16,115 nucleotides of DNA. Source: Stenotrophomonas sp. (GTDB taxonomy: Bacteria > Pseudomonadota > Gammaproteobacteria > Xanthomonadales > Xanthomonadaceae). How positions within the stretch are numbered: the first letter of the stretch is position 1; every line of letters begins with the position of its first letter. Made by a program: the position numbers and the translations under genes. Of the stretch, positions 1-6,703 are shown piece by piece. The notes beneath the pieces are model-generated. The model was not told the DNA's origin, did no database searches, and was given only the letters and a program-made list of their open reading frames with translations. The stretch lies in assembly GCA_003525885.1 (NCBI GenBank), contig DQIG01000431.1:1-16115 (forward strand), read 5' to 3'.

Positions 1-401
1 GCCACCGGCACCAGCCAGCCGGCCGCACCGGCGGCGCCCAGCACGATGGCGGCCACCGCCCCCAGTGCGGCGCCCTGGCTGACGCCAACGATGCCAGGGT
101 CGGCCAGCCGATTGCCGAACAGCCCCTGCAGGCTGGCACCCGCCATCGCCAGCGACGCACCGACCATCGCGCCCAACAGGGCACGCGGAATGCGCAACTG
201 CCAGACCACGGCCAGATCGCGACTGCTGACCGCCTGTGGATCGAGCAGGCCCAGCTTCACCGCCAACGCCTGCATCACCTCCAGCGGCGGCAACCGCAGC
301 GGACCCACGGCAAACGACGCCAGCACTGCCCCCAGCAGTGCCAGCAAAGCGACCATCAACATCGTCCGCCCGCGACGGCGGCGCCGATCCGCCGGACTCA
401 T
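1..401 (-). CDS. hmuU: FecCD-family ABC transporter permease, haem/iron type (HmuU-like), 3' part outside the window
   Basis: This is the N-terminal 133 residues of an inner-membrane permease of the FecCD/BtuC family, which moves haem, ferric siderophores or cobalamin from a periplasmic binding protein into the cytoplasm. A basic start (residues 5-12, mostly Arg) precedes a first membrane helix at about 13-34. The family signature follows: RIPRALLGAMVGASLAMAG at 70-88, then LQGLFGNRLADPGIVGVSQG at 91-110, with the typical NP/DP-x-GI-x-G turn. The ATG overlaps the stop of the upstream hmuT-like gene as ATGA, so the two are almost certainly translationally coupled. The family usually has about 330-350 residues and 10 helices, so roughly 60% lies beyond the left edge. 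An ATP-binding subunit gene (HmuV type) would be expected next. The haem assignment rests on the neighbouring HmuT; the permease alone could serve a siderophore. Confidence 0.88.
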   Translation of the reverse strand, partial: MSPADRRRRRGRTMLMVALLALLGAVLASFAVGPLRLPPLEVMQALAVKLGLLDPQAVSSRDLAVVWQLRIPRALLGAMVGASLAMAGASLQGLFGNRLADPGIVGVSQGAALGAVAAIVLGAAGAAGWLVPV

Positions 402-1444
402 GCCTTCGGCAACGCCGCCAGGGCCTTGGCCAGCGCCAGCGCGCCAGCACCGGAACCGACACTGGTGTACTTCAGCTGCACATCCGGCATCACCCAGACC
501 CGGTTGGCCTGCCCAGCCGGAGTCTGCTTCAACGTCGGGTACGCCTTCCACAGGCCATCAGCACCACCGAACAGCTGCAGGTCATGCTCGGTCACCAGGA
601 TCACCTCCGGAGCCGCGGCAACCACGCCTTCGTTGCTCAGCTGCGAGTAGTTCTTCACCCCGGCCTCGGTGCCGATGTTGACGCCACCGGCCAGTGCGAT
701 CAGCTGCGCCGAGGCGCTGTCGGCACCGGCAACAGTCGGCGAGCCACCGGCACCGGTGGCCGATACGTGGATCACTCGTGGCGCATGGCCCAGGCCCTTG
801 CCAATCGCTGCAGCCTCGTCGAGCTGGCGCTGCACCTGCGTGGCAAGTGTCTGCCCTGCCTCGGCCAGCCCTAGTGCGGCGGCGACCTTGCGCACTTTGT
901 CCGGTGCCGGCTGCAGGTCATCGATGACCACGGCCGGCTCGCCCACTTCGCGCAGCTTCCTGGCCAGCTCGGTGTGGCGGCGCAGGCTGTTGCCGAGGAA
1001 CAGTGAGCCCTGCAGGCTCAGCACGCCCTCCACGCCAGTGGTTCGGTTGAACAGGAACTGGTGCGGTGCGGCCAGGCCGGCCTGGGTGGTGGTGTTGGTC
1101 GGCGCGGCAAATACCTGCTTGCCCAGACCCAGCGCCTCGATCACCGCGATGACGTCGTCGCCACCGGCGACGATGCGGCTGGTGTCAGCCACTTCAATGT
1201 CAGCGCCATCATCGGAATGCACTTTGGCCGGCAGCATGGCCTTCTGGTCATGCACCGCCGGCATCTCGGCACCGGCCACACGCTGCCAGCCTGCCGGCAA
1301 CGCGGTTTCGGCAGCGGCCGTTGCGGCGGGCGGCTCGGCGGCCTTCTGGCCATCAGGCGGCGTCGACGAGCCGCTGCAGGCAGACAGCGCCAGCGAAACA
1401 GCCAACGGAAGCGCACACAGGCGCAGACGGGACGCGATGCTCAT
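398..1444 (-). CDS. hmuT: HmuT-type haem/iron ABC transporter substrate-binding lipoprotein
   Basis: A 348-residue periplasmic binding protein that would deliver haem or a ferric chelate to the adjacent permease. Residues 1-22 form a signal peptide ending in a lipobox, LSAC, with Cys23 as the lipidated residue, so the protein is probably anchored in the inner membrane. A low-complexity Ala/Pro-rich linker (24-50) leads to the class III binding fold. The first lobe carries SRIVAGGDDVIAVIEALGLG (89-108) and GVEGVLSLQ (137-145). The second carries AGGVNIG (252-258), PEVILV (279-284) and DGLWKAYP (296-303), all typical of HmuT. The chosen ATG has AAGGAGAA at good spacing; a further upstream in-frame start at 1477 lacks this and would precede the signal peptide with charged residues. 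It lies 51 bases after the propeller gene and overlaps the permease by four bases. Haem-binding residues cannot be assigned by eye; a siderophore or ferric citrate ligand remains possible. Confidence 0.85.
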   Translation of the reverse strand: MSIASRLRLCALPLAVSLALSACSGSSTPPDGQKAAEPPAATAAAETALPAGWQRVAGAEMPAVHDQKAMLPAKVHSDDGADIEVADTSRIVAGGDDVIAVIEALGLGKQVFAAPTNTTTQAGLAAPHQFLFNRTTGVEGVLSLQGSLFLGNSLRRHTELARKLREVGEPAVVIDDLQPAPDKVRKVAAALGLAEAGQTLATQVQRQLDEAAAIGKGLGHAPRVIHVSATGAGGSPTVAGADSASAQLIALAGGVNIGTEAGVKNYSQLSNEGVVAAAPEVILVTEHDLQLFGGADGLWKAYPTLKQTPAGQANRVWVMPDVQLKYTSVGSGAGALALAKALAALPKA

Positions 1445-1495
1445 GAATGTTCTCCTTGCTGGCGGGGCGACGCGCACGCCGCCCAGCCGTGTGAC

Positions 1496-2872
1496 TTACT
1501 GCTTCGGGGTGATGCGGGTGATGCGGTCACCCTTCGGGTCTTCGGCACCACGCGACTTGTTCACCGCGAACACGTTGCCCTTGCCGTCGGCGCGGACATG
1601 GTTCGGCAGCGTGCCGCCATCGAGGTTGGCGACTACCTTGCCGTCACCATTCACCACGGTGATCGTGCCAGCGCCACGGTTGCTGACGTAGGCCAGGCCG
1701 GACGCATCATCGAAGGCGACGTTCAGCGCACCGGCACCGACCGGCACGTCATGCAGCACCTTGCCGGCAGCCACGTCGACGATCAGCAGGTTGTCGGTGC
1801 CCTGCGAGGCGACGTACAGGCGGTTGCGCGCCGCGTCGAAGGCCACGCCCGAGGCACTGATCGAATTGCCCAGGTCGATGACCTTCTCGACCTTGCCGCT
1901 GGTCACATCGATCACCGCCGCTTCCGGCGTGCCGATGCTGACGGTGAACAGCCTGCCGCCCTTCTCGTCCAGCACCAGGCTCATCGGGGTGAACTTGCCG
2001 TCATCCACGCCGGATTCCAGCGTCACCTGCGGCAGCTCCTTGAACGTCTTCGCGTCGAACACCGACAGGTGATCTTCACCCGTGGCCGAGGCGAACACCT
2101 TGCCGTGGGTGCCGTCGACCACCACGTCGCGCGCATGCGGCACGGCATCGACCGGGAACTGGTGGACCAGCGACAGGTCCTTCTGGCGATAGACCGCAAT
2201 CGAATTCTGGCGGGTATTGGTCACCCAGACATTGCCGTTGGTGTCATCCACGCCCACACCGTAGACCGCGTAGACCGCGCCATTGGTGCTGCCCGGCACC
2301 TGCGCCGGGGTGATCGCCTTGGTCACCTTCAGCGACTTCGGGACCAGCTTCAGCAGCTGCGACTGGGTCACCGGCGGACGGCCGACCGCCGAGGTCACGA
2401 ACACCGCATTGCTGGCGGCGCTGTAGGCGGACTGGTACAGGCCGGGCACCAGCTTGTTGGACTGGGTGGCGAACTGCGCCTGGCCGGACAGCGGCAGCTG
2501 CGGCGACACACGCAGCTTCAGCACCGTGGCCGCAGCCGGCTGGCTGGCGCGCACCACCACCGGGTGGGTGCCCGGCACGGCGTCGGTCGGAATGCTCAGC
2601 TGGGTCTTGAAGTTGCCATCGGCATCAACCACCACCGGCTGTGCGTTGAGCACGCTGTCGCCACGCAGCAGGCTGACCTTCTGGCCCGGCACGAAGCCGC
2701 GGCCGACCACGTCGGCGGTGCTGCCGGGAACCACATTTTCACCGCGTGAGACAACCTCACCCTTGAAGGTGGCGTTGGCCGGCTGGTCGAACACCGGCTG
2801 CGCGGTGGCGGTCACCGCCAGCAGCAGGCCGGTAGCGAGAGAGGTAAGACGGAGAGACGGACGGAACGACAT
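1496..2872 (-). CDS. Exported YncE/Vgb-like beta-propeller protein
   Basis: A 458-residue exported protein. Residues 1-24 are a signal peptide (basic start, hydrophobic core, ATA-Q junction). Residues 25-125 look like a beta-sandwich/Ig-like domain (PGSTADVVGRGFVPGQKVSL). From about 140 to the end run repeated blades of the YncE seven-bladed type: VWVTNTRQNSIAVY, KVFASATGEDHLSVFD, RLFTVSIGTPEAAVID, RLYVASQGTDNLLIVD and LAYVSNRGAGTITVVN. Such propellers bind partners or nucleic acid; no enzymatic residues are evident. E. coli yncE is known to be iron-responsive and sits beside a TonB-dependent receptor gene, which fits this iron locus. The ATG at 2872 is preceded by AAGGAG at 7 bases; an in-frame extension to 2998 would run through a hairpin-rich spacer and overlap the hydrolase gene, so it is rejected. 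Its exact role (scaffold, haem chaperone, sensor) is unknown. Confidence 0.8.
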   Translation of the reverse strand: MSFRPSLRLTSLATGLLLAVTATAQPVFDQPANATFKGEVVSRGENVVPGSTADVVGRGFVPGQKVSLLRGDSVLNAQPVVVDADGNFKTQLSIPTDAVPGTHPVVVRASQPAAATVLKLRVSPQLPLSGQAQFATQSNKLVPGLYQSAYSAASNAVFVTSAVGRPPVTQSQLLKLVPKSLKVTKAITPAQVPGSTNGAVYAVYGVGVDDTNGNVWVTNTRQNSIAVYRQKDLSLVHQFPVDAVPHARDVVVDGTHGKVFASATGEDHLSVFDAKTFKELPQVTLESGVDDGKFTPMSLVLDEKGGRLFTVSIGTPEAAVIDVTSGKVEKVIDLGNSISASGVAFDAARNRLYVASQGTDNLLIVDVAAGKVLHDVPVGAGALNVAFDDASGLAYVSNRGAGTITVVNGDGKVVANLDGGTLPNHVRADGKGNVFAVNKSRGAEDPKGDRITRITPKQ

Positions 2873-2895
2873 GGCAGGCTCCTTGCACACGTAGG

Positions 2896-2913
2896 CCGCG
2901 CCACGTGGCGCGG
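2896..2913. repeat. Perfect 18-bp palindrome upstream of the propeller gene
   Basis: CCGCGCCAC is followed directly by its reverse complement GTGGCGCGG, with CACGTG at the centre. It lies 24-41 bases before the propeller gene start, just upstream of its ribosome binding site. It could be an operator (uninterrupted dyad) or an RNA hairpin affecting translation; the sequence does not decide between them. Confidence 0.6.
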
Positions 2914-2921
2914 GATTCATC

Positions 2922-2988
2922 GGCTGCCTGGGCCGCTGCACGTCGGCAGCCTTGCCTGGGTAGTGGGGTCGCACGACATCGCGTGCGA
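2922..2988. repeat. Two further inverted repeats in the hydrolase-propeller spacer
   Basis: GGCTGCC (2922-2928) pairs with GGCAGCC (2945-2951) across a 16-base loop, and TCGCACG (2969-2975) pairs with CGTGCGA (2982-2988) across a 6-base loop. Neither is followed by a T-run on the minus strand, so they are not classical terminators. Together with the palindrome at 2896-2913 they make most of this spacer foldable in the operon transcript, perhaps as a processing or stability element. Confidence 0.5.
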
Positions 2989-2994
2989 AGGGAT

Positions 2995-4023
2995 TCACTC
3001 GGCGGCGTTGTCACCGCCATTGGGCGCGCCATCGCCGGCGCTGCGGTCGGTCACGCCGTACAGCTCATGCAGCGCAGCGTGGAACGACGCCGGCAGCATC
3101 GGGCCGTGACCGAGGCCGTCGAACTCGCGGTACTGCACGCTCAGGCCCGGCACCTTGCCCAGCCGCTCGGACAACTGCATCGCCGCATCCGGGGTGGCGC
3201 CGCCGATGCGGCGCAGGTGCGCGACCACGCGCGGGTTGTTCATGTCGCGCTTGCCACGATCACCGACACGCTCGGCACCGCCCAGCATCAGCCAGAGCTT
3301 TGCCGGCTGGCCGTGCACGTTCTGCACGAACTGCTGTTCCGGATCACCCAGCGCCGCGCCCCGGCTCCACCACAGCGACGGGCTGGCGGCCAGATAGGAC
3401 TGGAAGGCGGCGGGACGGGTGTACAGCACATTGAGCACGAACAGCCCGCCCAACGAATGACCCCACAGCGCTTGCTGCTGCGTATCAATGCGTGCGCGAC
3501 GCTCGACTTCGGGCTTGATGCGGCGTTCGATTACATCCAGGAAGGCTGCGGCGCCACCGCCGACCGCCTGGGTCGTACCGCTCTCGTCATCGGCGCGGTC
3601 GATCCACGCGGTGTAATCGCGGGTGCGCGCCTTGGAATCGATGCGCAGGTCGTTGTCGTAGCCGATCAGCACCAGCACCGGCGGCGCCTTGCGCGCGGCC
3701 AACTCGGCCAGCAGCGGCTGATCCAGCACCATGGCGACGGCGTTGCCGTCCAGCGCGTACAGCACCGGGGATGGCGTCTTGCCGGCCTTGGCCGGGATCG
3801 CCAGGTTCACCCGCCAACGGCGCTGCTGGTCCGGGCTGTCCACCACGAAATGCTCGAAACGATAGCTGGCCGCCGGCTCTTCGAGCACGGTATGGCCGAT
3901 CTTCTGCAGCGGGTTGCGCTGCTGTGCATGGGCGTACGGGGTGGCCAGGAGCAGACCCATCATCAAGGCGGCCAGGCCGCGGGCCAGCGGACCACGGCGC
4001 GAAGGCGGGACGAAATGCTTCAT
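2995..4023 (-). CDS. Secreted alpha/beta hydrolase of the IroE/Fes-like esterase family
   Basis: A 342-residue predicted periplasmic hydrolase. Residues 1-33 form a signal peptide ending AHA-QQ. The fold matches the putative-esterase family that includes IroE and Fes, enzymes that cut the ester bonds of catecholate siderophores. VLYALDGNAVAM (87-98) resembles the oxyanion-strand region. The nucleophile motif GHSLGG places Ser190 as nucleophile and is followed by AASPSLWW (212-219), a block characteristic of this family. LGHGPM (304-309) offers His306 as catalytic histidine. The ATG at 4023 is the first gene start after a Fur-box-like site. The next gene begins 122 bases downstream, so this is probably the first gene of the iron operon. 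Siderophore-ester cleavage is an inference from family and context; another acyl-ester substrate is possible. The C-terminal tail (326-342) is acidic and glycine-rich and probably disordered. Confidence 0.83.
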   Translation of the reverse strand: MKHFVPPSRRGPLARGLAALMMGLLLATPYAHAQQRNPLQKIGHTVLEEPAASYRFEHFVVDSPDQQRRWRVNLAIPAKAGKTPSPVLYALDGNAVAMVLDQPLLAELAARKAPPVLVLIGYDNDLRIDSKARTRDYTAWIDRADDESGTTQAVGGGAAAFLDVIERRIKPEVERRARIDTQQQALWGHSLGGLFVLNVLYTRPAAFQSYLAASPSLWWSRGAALGDPEQQFVQNVHGQPAKLWLMLGGAERVGDRGKRDMNNPRVVAHLRRIGGATPDAAMQLSERLGKVPGLSVQYREFDGLGHGPMLPASFHAALHELYGVTDRSAGDGAPNGGDNAAE

Positions 4024-4084
4024 CAGCGGCGGCAGAAGCGGCTCGGGGCCGCCGGTTCACAAGGGACCGCAGTCTACCTTAAAC

Positions 4085-4100
4085 GCGAATGATTATCACA
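4085..4100 (-). promoter_or_regulatory. Candidate Fur box of the iron operon
   Basis: The minus strand carries TGATAATCATT (4088-4098), an exact match to the 11-base core of the Fur consensus GATAATGATAATCATTATC; the flanks match poorly. It sits about 65 bases upstream of the hydrolase ATG, in the A/T-rich part of an otherwise GC-rich gap. The GATAAT inside it could also serve as a -10 element, which would let Fur block the promoter. This predicts induction of the operon when iron is scarce. Confidence 0.6.
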
Positions 4101-4144
4101 TCGATCAAACGTCACGCTGTGTATCACGCGCGCGCATGCCCGGG

Positions 4145-4174
4145 TTGCACGAGGGGCAGCAGTTCCCCTATTTT
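4145..4174 (+). promoter_or_regulatory. Candidate sigma-70 promoter for the small exported protein gene
   Basis: TTGCAC (4145-4150) and TATTTT (4169-4174) are separated by 18 bases, a reasonable -35/-10 pair. Transcription would start near 4181 and give a leader of about 120 bases. The spacer contains a short inverted repeat, AGGGG (4152-4156) with CCCCT (4165-4169), that might be an operator. Judged by eye only. Confidence 0.35.
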
Positions 4175-4219
4175 GCCGCCCACCGGGGCATTGGATCGCC
4201 CCGCTTCCAACGCAGCCAT

Positions 4220-4290
4220 GGATGGCGGGCACTTGCCGCCATCCGGGTCGCGCTCATCTGCACACAACCGCCATGGGATTGGATCCCATG
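4220..4290 (+). other. Hairpin-rich 5' leader before the TTG-start gene
   Basis: Two perfect inverted repeats lie in the presumed untranslated leader. GGATGGCGG (4220-4228) pairs with CCGCCATCC (4236-4244) across a 7-base loop. CATGGGAT (4272-4279) pairs with ATCCCATG (4283-4290) across TGG. The second hairpin ends 13 bases before the start codon, close to the weak ribosome binding site (GAGAA). Neither is followed by a T-run. Translational control is possible but unproven; I do not recognise a known riboswitch. Confidence 0.45.
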
Positions 4291-4303
4291 ATTGTGAGAA
4301 CCC

Positions 4304-4678
4304 TTGAAGCACACCGCACTGATCGCCCTGTCCCTCGGCCTGCTCGCCCCGCTGGCCGCCCACGCCGCGCAGGATCTGCCGTCGCTCTACCAGGCCTTTG
4401 AAGAGGCCGGCAATTCGACGTTGAGCATGGACCAACTCAACCAGACGGTGACGTTCACCGCCGTGGCGCTGGGCGTTTCCAGCAACCTGGCGGGCGAACC
4501 GCTGATCGAGGCCGGCGACGACCAGGGCAATGTCCTGGCCCGACTGACCAGCTCCGATGACCAGCAGGCCGCCAGGCTGGGTGCCCTGGAAGAAGGCGCA
4601 ACGTTCACCGCCAGTTGCACGCTGCAGTTCAGCTCCGGCACGGATTACCTGTCCTTCGGCGATTGCAGCATCAAGTAA
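4304..4678 (+). CDS. Small exported protein, possible OB-fold (tRNA_anti-like type)
   Basis: A 124-residue protein with a clear signal peptide at 1-21 (MKHTALIALSLGLLAPLAAHA), so it should be periplasmic or secreted, about 103 residues when mature. The start is TTG: an in-frame stop lies just upstream at 4295 and the next Met is beyond the signal peptide. A weak GAGAA precedes it. The mature part has alternating beta-strand patterns (TVTFTAVALGV, NVLARLTS, GATFTASCTLQF) and a C-terminal DYLSFGDCSIK, resembling the small OB-fold family found in putative lipoproteins and exported proteins. The two cysteines near the end (TASC and GDC) could form a disulphide. It has its own terminator and probably its own promoter, divergent from the iron operon. 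Function unknown; the fold suggestion is from pattern only. Confidence 0.75.
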   Translation: MKHTALIALSLGLLAPLAAHAAQDLPSLYQAFEEAGNSTLSMDQLNQTVTFTAVALGVSSNLAGEPLIEAGDDQGNVLARLTSSDDQQAARLGALEEGATFTASCTLQFSSGTDYLSFGDCSIK

Positions 4679-4682
4679 AGAC

Positions 4683-4714
4683 GAAGCCGGCAAAACGCCG
4701 GCTTCTTTTCTTTG
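4683..4714 (+). terminator. Rho-independent terminator
   Basis: GAAGCCGGC (4683-4691) and GCCGGCTTC (4697-4705) form a perfect 9-bp stem with loop AAAAC, followed by TTTTCTTTG. It begins five bases after the TAA of the small exported protein gene. It may also slow convergent transcription from the DUF805 gene, though the minus-strand T-run is poor. Confidence 0.92.
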
Positions 4715-4724
4715 CCTCTATAGC

Positions 4725-4741
4725 GTCGAGCCATGCTCGAC
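4725..4741 (+). repeat. SMAG-type palindromic repeat
   Basis: GTCGAGC-CAT-GCTCGAC, the same core as at 5244-5260 (minus) and 13188-13204 (plus). The GTAG head is degenerate here (TATAGC). It lies between the terminator of the small exported protein gene and the stop of the DUF805 gene. Confidence 0.75.
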
Positions 4742-4751
4742 TCACGCAATC

Positions 4752-5132
4752 TCACGGACCTGCAGGCACTGGACCGTAGACGTTCTCCTGCGGCGTACCC
4801 GGCAGCAGCGCGAACACGAAGATCACCAGGCCACCGAACGGAACGAAGGCCAGCAGGTACATCCAGCCCGACTGGTTGCAGTCGTGCAGGCGGCGCACGG
4901 TGACGGCGATGACCGGCACGAACGTGGCCAGCCAGAACACGACGAACAGGATGATCGACGCGATGCCCAGGACGTCGGACTGCATCACCAACCCGGCGAC
5001 GAGCGGCACCATCAGGACGGCTGAGACGATCAGCATGAACAGCTGGAACATCCAGTACTCGCGGCGGTTGGCACGACCATCGAACTGGGCGTAACGCTTC
5101 AACGGCAGAATCATTTCCTGCACGGCATCCAT
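4752..5132 (-). CDS. DUF805 family inner-membrane protein
   Basis: A 126-residue integral membrane protein of unknown function. After a short start it shows the DUF805 signature: LPLKRYAQFDGRANRREYW, then hydrophobic helices at about 28-52, 54-80 and 91-111. The conserved RRLHD of the cytoplasmic loop is followed by SGWMYLL, and the tail PGTPQENVYGP is typical of the family. Length matches the usual 110-140 residues. The ATG at 5132 has AAGGA only three bases upstream; a start at 5114 (Met-Ile-Leu-Pro) is an alternative that would remove six residues. The longer open frame to 5252 runs through a SMAG element and is not believed. It lies between two SMAG elements in inverted orientation and seems to be a single-gene unit. 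Confidence 0.87.
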   Translation of the reverse strand: MDAVQEMILPLKRYAQFDGRANRREYWMFQLFMLIVSAVLMVPLVAGLVMQSDVLGIASIILFVVFWLATFVPVIAVTVRRLHDCNQSGWMYLLAFVPFGGLVIFVFALLPGTPQENVYGPVPAGP

Positions 5133-5243
5133 CCTTGAAAAAGTAGCCGCGCAGTGTGCCAAATGCCAGCGCGAAGGACAATGTCGCGTCGCCCCAAGCT
5201 CGACTGCTGCTCCAGAGGGCGCCTGTAGCCGTGCAAGAGCGAA

Positions 5244-5265
5244 GTCGAGCATGGCTCGACTCTAC
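5244..5265 (-). repeat. SMAG-type palindromic repeat
   Basis: On the minus strand this reads GTAGA followed by GTCGAGC-CAT-GCTCGAC, a full GTAG-headed element. It lies ten bases beyond the rarA stop and upstream of the DUF805 gene, inverted relative to the copy at 4725-4741. It may help terminate or stabilise the rarA message. Confidence 0.85.
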
Positions 5266-5275
5266 ACAAGTGGGG

Positions 5276-6637
5276 TCAGCGGCCCTTCGCGGCCCGCGCC
5301 GCCTCACGCTCCGCGCGCAGCCGGTCCAGCTTCTCCTTCAGCTTGATCTCCAGGCCGCGCGGCACCGGGTTGTAGTACACCCGTTCGCCCATCGCATCAG
5401 GGAAACCGGTCTGGTCCAGCGCGATGCCGCCTTCGGCGTCGTGGTCGTACTGGTACTCGGCGCCGTAGCCCAGCTCCTTCATCAGCTTGGTCGGCGCATT
5501 GCGCAGGTGCAGCGGCACTTCTTCGGTGCCGCTCTCGCGCACGTCGGCCTTGGCCTGGTTGAACGCGGCGTAGCCCGCATTCGACTTGGCGGTGCTGGCC
5601 AGATAGAGCACCAGCTGGGCGAAGGCGAGCTCGCCCTCCGGGCTGCCCAGCCGCTCGTAGATGTCCCAGGCTTCCAGCGCCATGCTCTGCGCGCGAGGAT
5701 CCGCCAGACCGATGTCCTCGATGGCCATGCGGGTCAGCCGACGCGCCAGGTAGGACGGATCGCAGCCGCCATCGAGCATGCGGGTCAGCCAGTAGAGCGC
5801 GGCATCCGGGTTGGAGCTGCGTACCGACTTGTGCAGCGCCGAGATCTGGTCGTAGAACTGCTCGCCGCCCTTGTCGAAGCGGCGAGTGCGGTCGGCCAGC
5901 ACCTGGGTCAGGGTCTGCGGGGTGATGCGACCACCCTCCCCGCCCGCCAGTTCGGCGGCGATCTCCAGCAGGGTCAGCGCACGGCGCACGTCGCCATCGG
6001 CGGCGGTGGCGATTTCCAGCAGCAGTTCGGGAGCGACCTCGATGCCTTCCTCGCCCAGGCCGCGCTCGCGATCACCCAGCGCACGTTCCAGCGCCTCGAC
6101 GATGTCGGTCGGCGAAACGCCTTCCAGCACATGCACGCGGCAACGCGACAGCAGCGCCGAGTTCAGTTCGAACGACGGATTCTCGGTGGTGGCACCGACG
6201 AACAGGATGGTGCCGCGCTCGATGTGTGGCAGGAACGCGTCCTGCTGCGCCTTGTTGAAGCGGTGCACCTCATCCACGAACAGCACGGTGCGCCGGCCTT
6301 CGGCAAAGCGCTGCGCGGCCTCGGCCAGCACCTGGCGCACTTCCGGCAGACCGGACAGCACGGCCGAGATGGCACGGAATTCGGCGTCGGAGTACTCGGC
6401 CAGCAGCAGCGCCAGCGTGGTCTTGCCGCAGCCCGGTGGCCCCCACAGGATCATCGAATGCACGCGACCGGATTCGACCGCGCGGCGCAGCGCGCTGTCC
6501 GGCGCCAACAGGCGCTTCTGCCCGACCATTTCGTCGAGGGTTCGCGGGCGCATGCGCTCGGCCAGCGGGCGCAAGTGTTCCCGATCAACGCTCAGCAGAT
6601 CGGGGCCAGGGAATGAAGTGGAGCGATGTCTTGGCAC
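5276..6637 (-). CDS. rarA: Replication-associated recombination protein A (AAA+ ATPase)
   Basis: A 453-residue AAA+ ATPase of the RarA/MgsA/WRNIP1 family, which acts at stalled replication forks and interacts with single-strand binding protein in the cytoplasm. Walker A is GPPGCGKT (66-73), Walker B VLFVDEVH (118-125), sensor 1 FVGATTENPSF (146-156), and GDVRRALTLLE carries the sensor-2 arginine. The C-terminal half has the family's tetramerisation and MgsA C-terminal blocks (DPSYLARRL, FNQAKADV, PLHLRNAPTKLMKELGYG, ERVYYNP). The open frame reaches an upstream GTG at 6679 inside a SMAG repeat. The GTG at 6637 gives an N-terminus closer to the family, but lacks a clear ribosome binding site and sits six bases after a TACAAT box, so translation may be leaderless. 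It follows lolA as in E. coli, but after a 251-base repeat-rich gap. Confidence 0.93.
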   Translation of the reverse strand: MPRHRSTSFPGPDLLSVDREHLRPLAERMRPRTLDEMVGQKRLLAPDSALRRAVESGRVHSMILWGPPGCGKTTLALLLAEYSDAEFRAISAVLSGLPEVRQVLAEAAQRFAEGRRTVLFVDEVHRFNKAQQDAFLPHIERGTILFVGATTENPSFELNSALLSRCRVHVLEGVSPTDIVEALERALGDRERGLGEEGIEVAPELLLEIATAADGDVRRALTLLEIAAELAGGEGGRITPQTLTQVLADRTRRFDKGGEQFYDQISALHKSVRSSNPDAALYWLTRMLDGGCDPSYLARRLTRMAIEDIGLADPRAQSMALEAWDIYERLGSPEGELAFAQLVLYLASTAKSNAGYAAFNQAKADVRESGTEEVPLHLRNAPTKLMKELGYGAEYQYDHDAEGGIALDQTGFPDAMGERVYYNPVPRGLEIKLKEKLDRLRAEREAARAAKGR

Positions 6638-6643
6638 CCGCTC

Positions 6644-6670
6644 ATTGTACCGCGAGAGTGTGCCAACCAA
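6644..6670 (-). promoter_or_regulatory. Candidate rarA promoter overlapping a SMAG element
   Basis: On the minus strand TACAAT (6644-6649) is a good -10 box. TTGGTT (6665-6670), inside the SMAG loop and arm, is a possible -35 with a short 15-base spacer. Transcription would start at or beside the GTG at 6637, which would explain the missing ribosome binding site. Confidence 0.4.
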
Positions 6671-6683
6671 GGTTGGCACCTAC
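6660..6683 (-). repeat. SMAG-type repeat upstream of rarA
   Basis: Minus strand GTAG followed by GTGCCAACC-TT-GGTTGGCAC, a perfect 9-bp stem. It begins 23 bases upstream of the chosen rarA start, and its inner GTG is in frame with rarA. Confidence 0.88.
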
Positions 6684-6703
6684 CAGCGCCAGGCCATGAT
6701 CGG

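Noticed and set aside
4220..4290. Known riboswitch or attenuator in the leader
   Set aside because: The two hairpins are simple and no conserved riboswitch core or leader peptide with repeated codons was recognised. Kept only as a structured leader.
6638..6679. rarA extended to the GTG at 6679
   Set aside because: The extra 14 residues are translated from the SMAG palindrome and are unlike RarA N-termini. The GTG at 6637 fits better.
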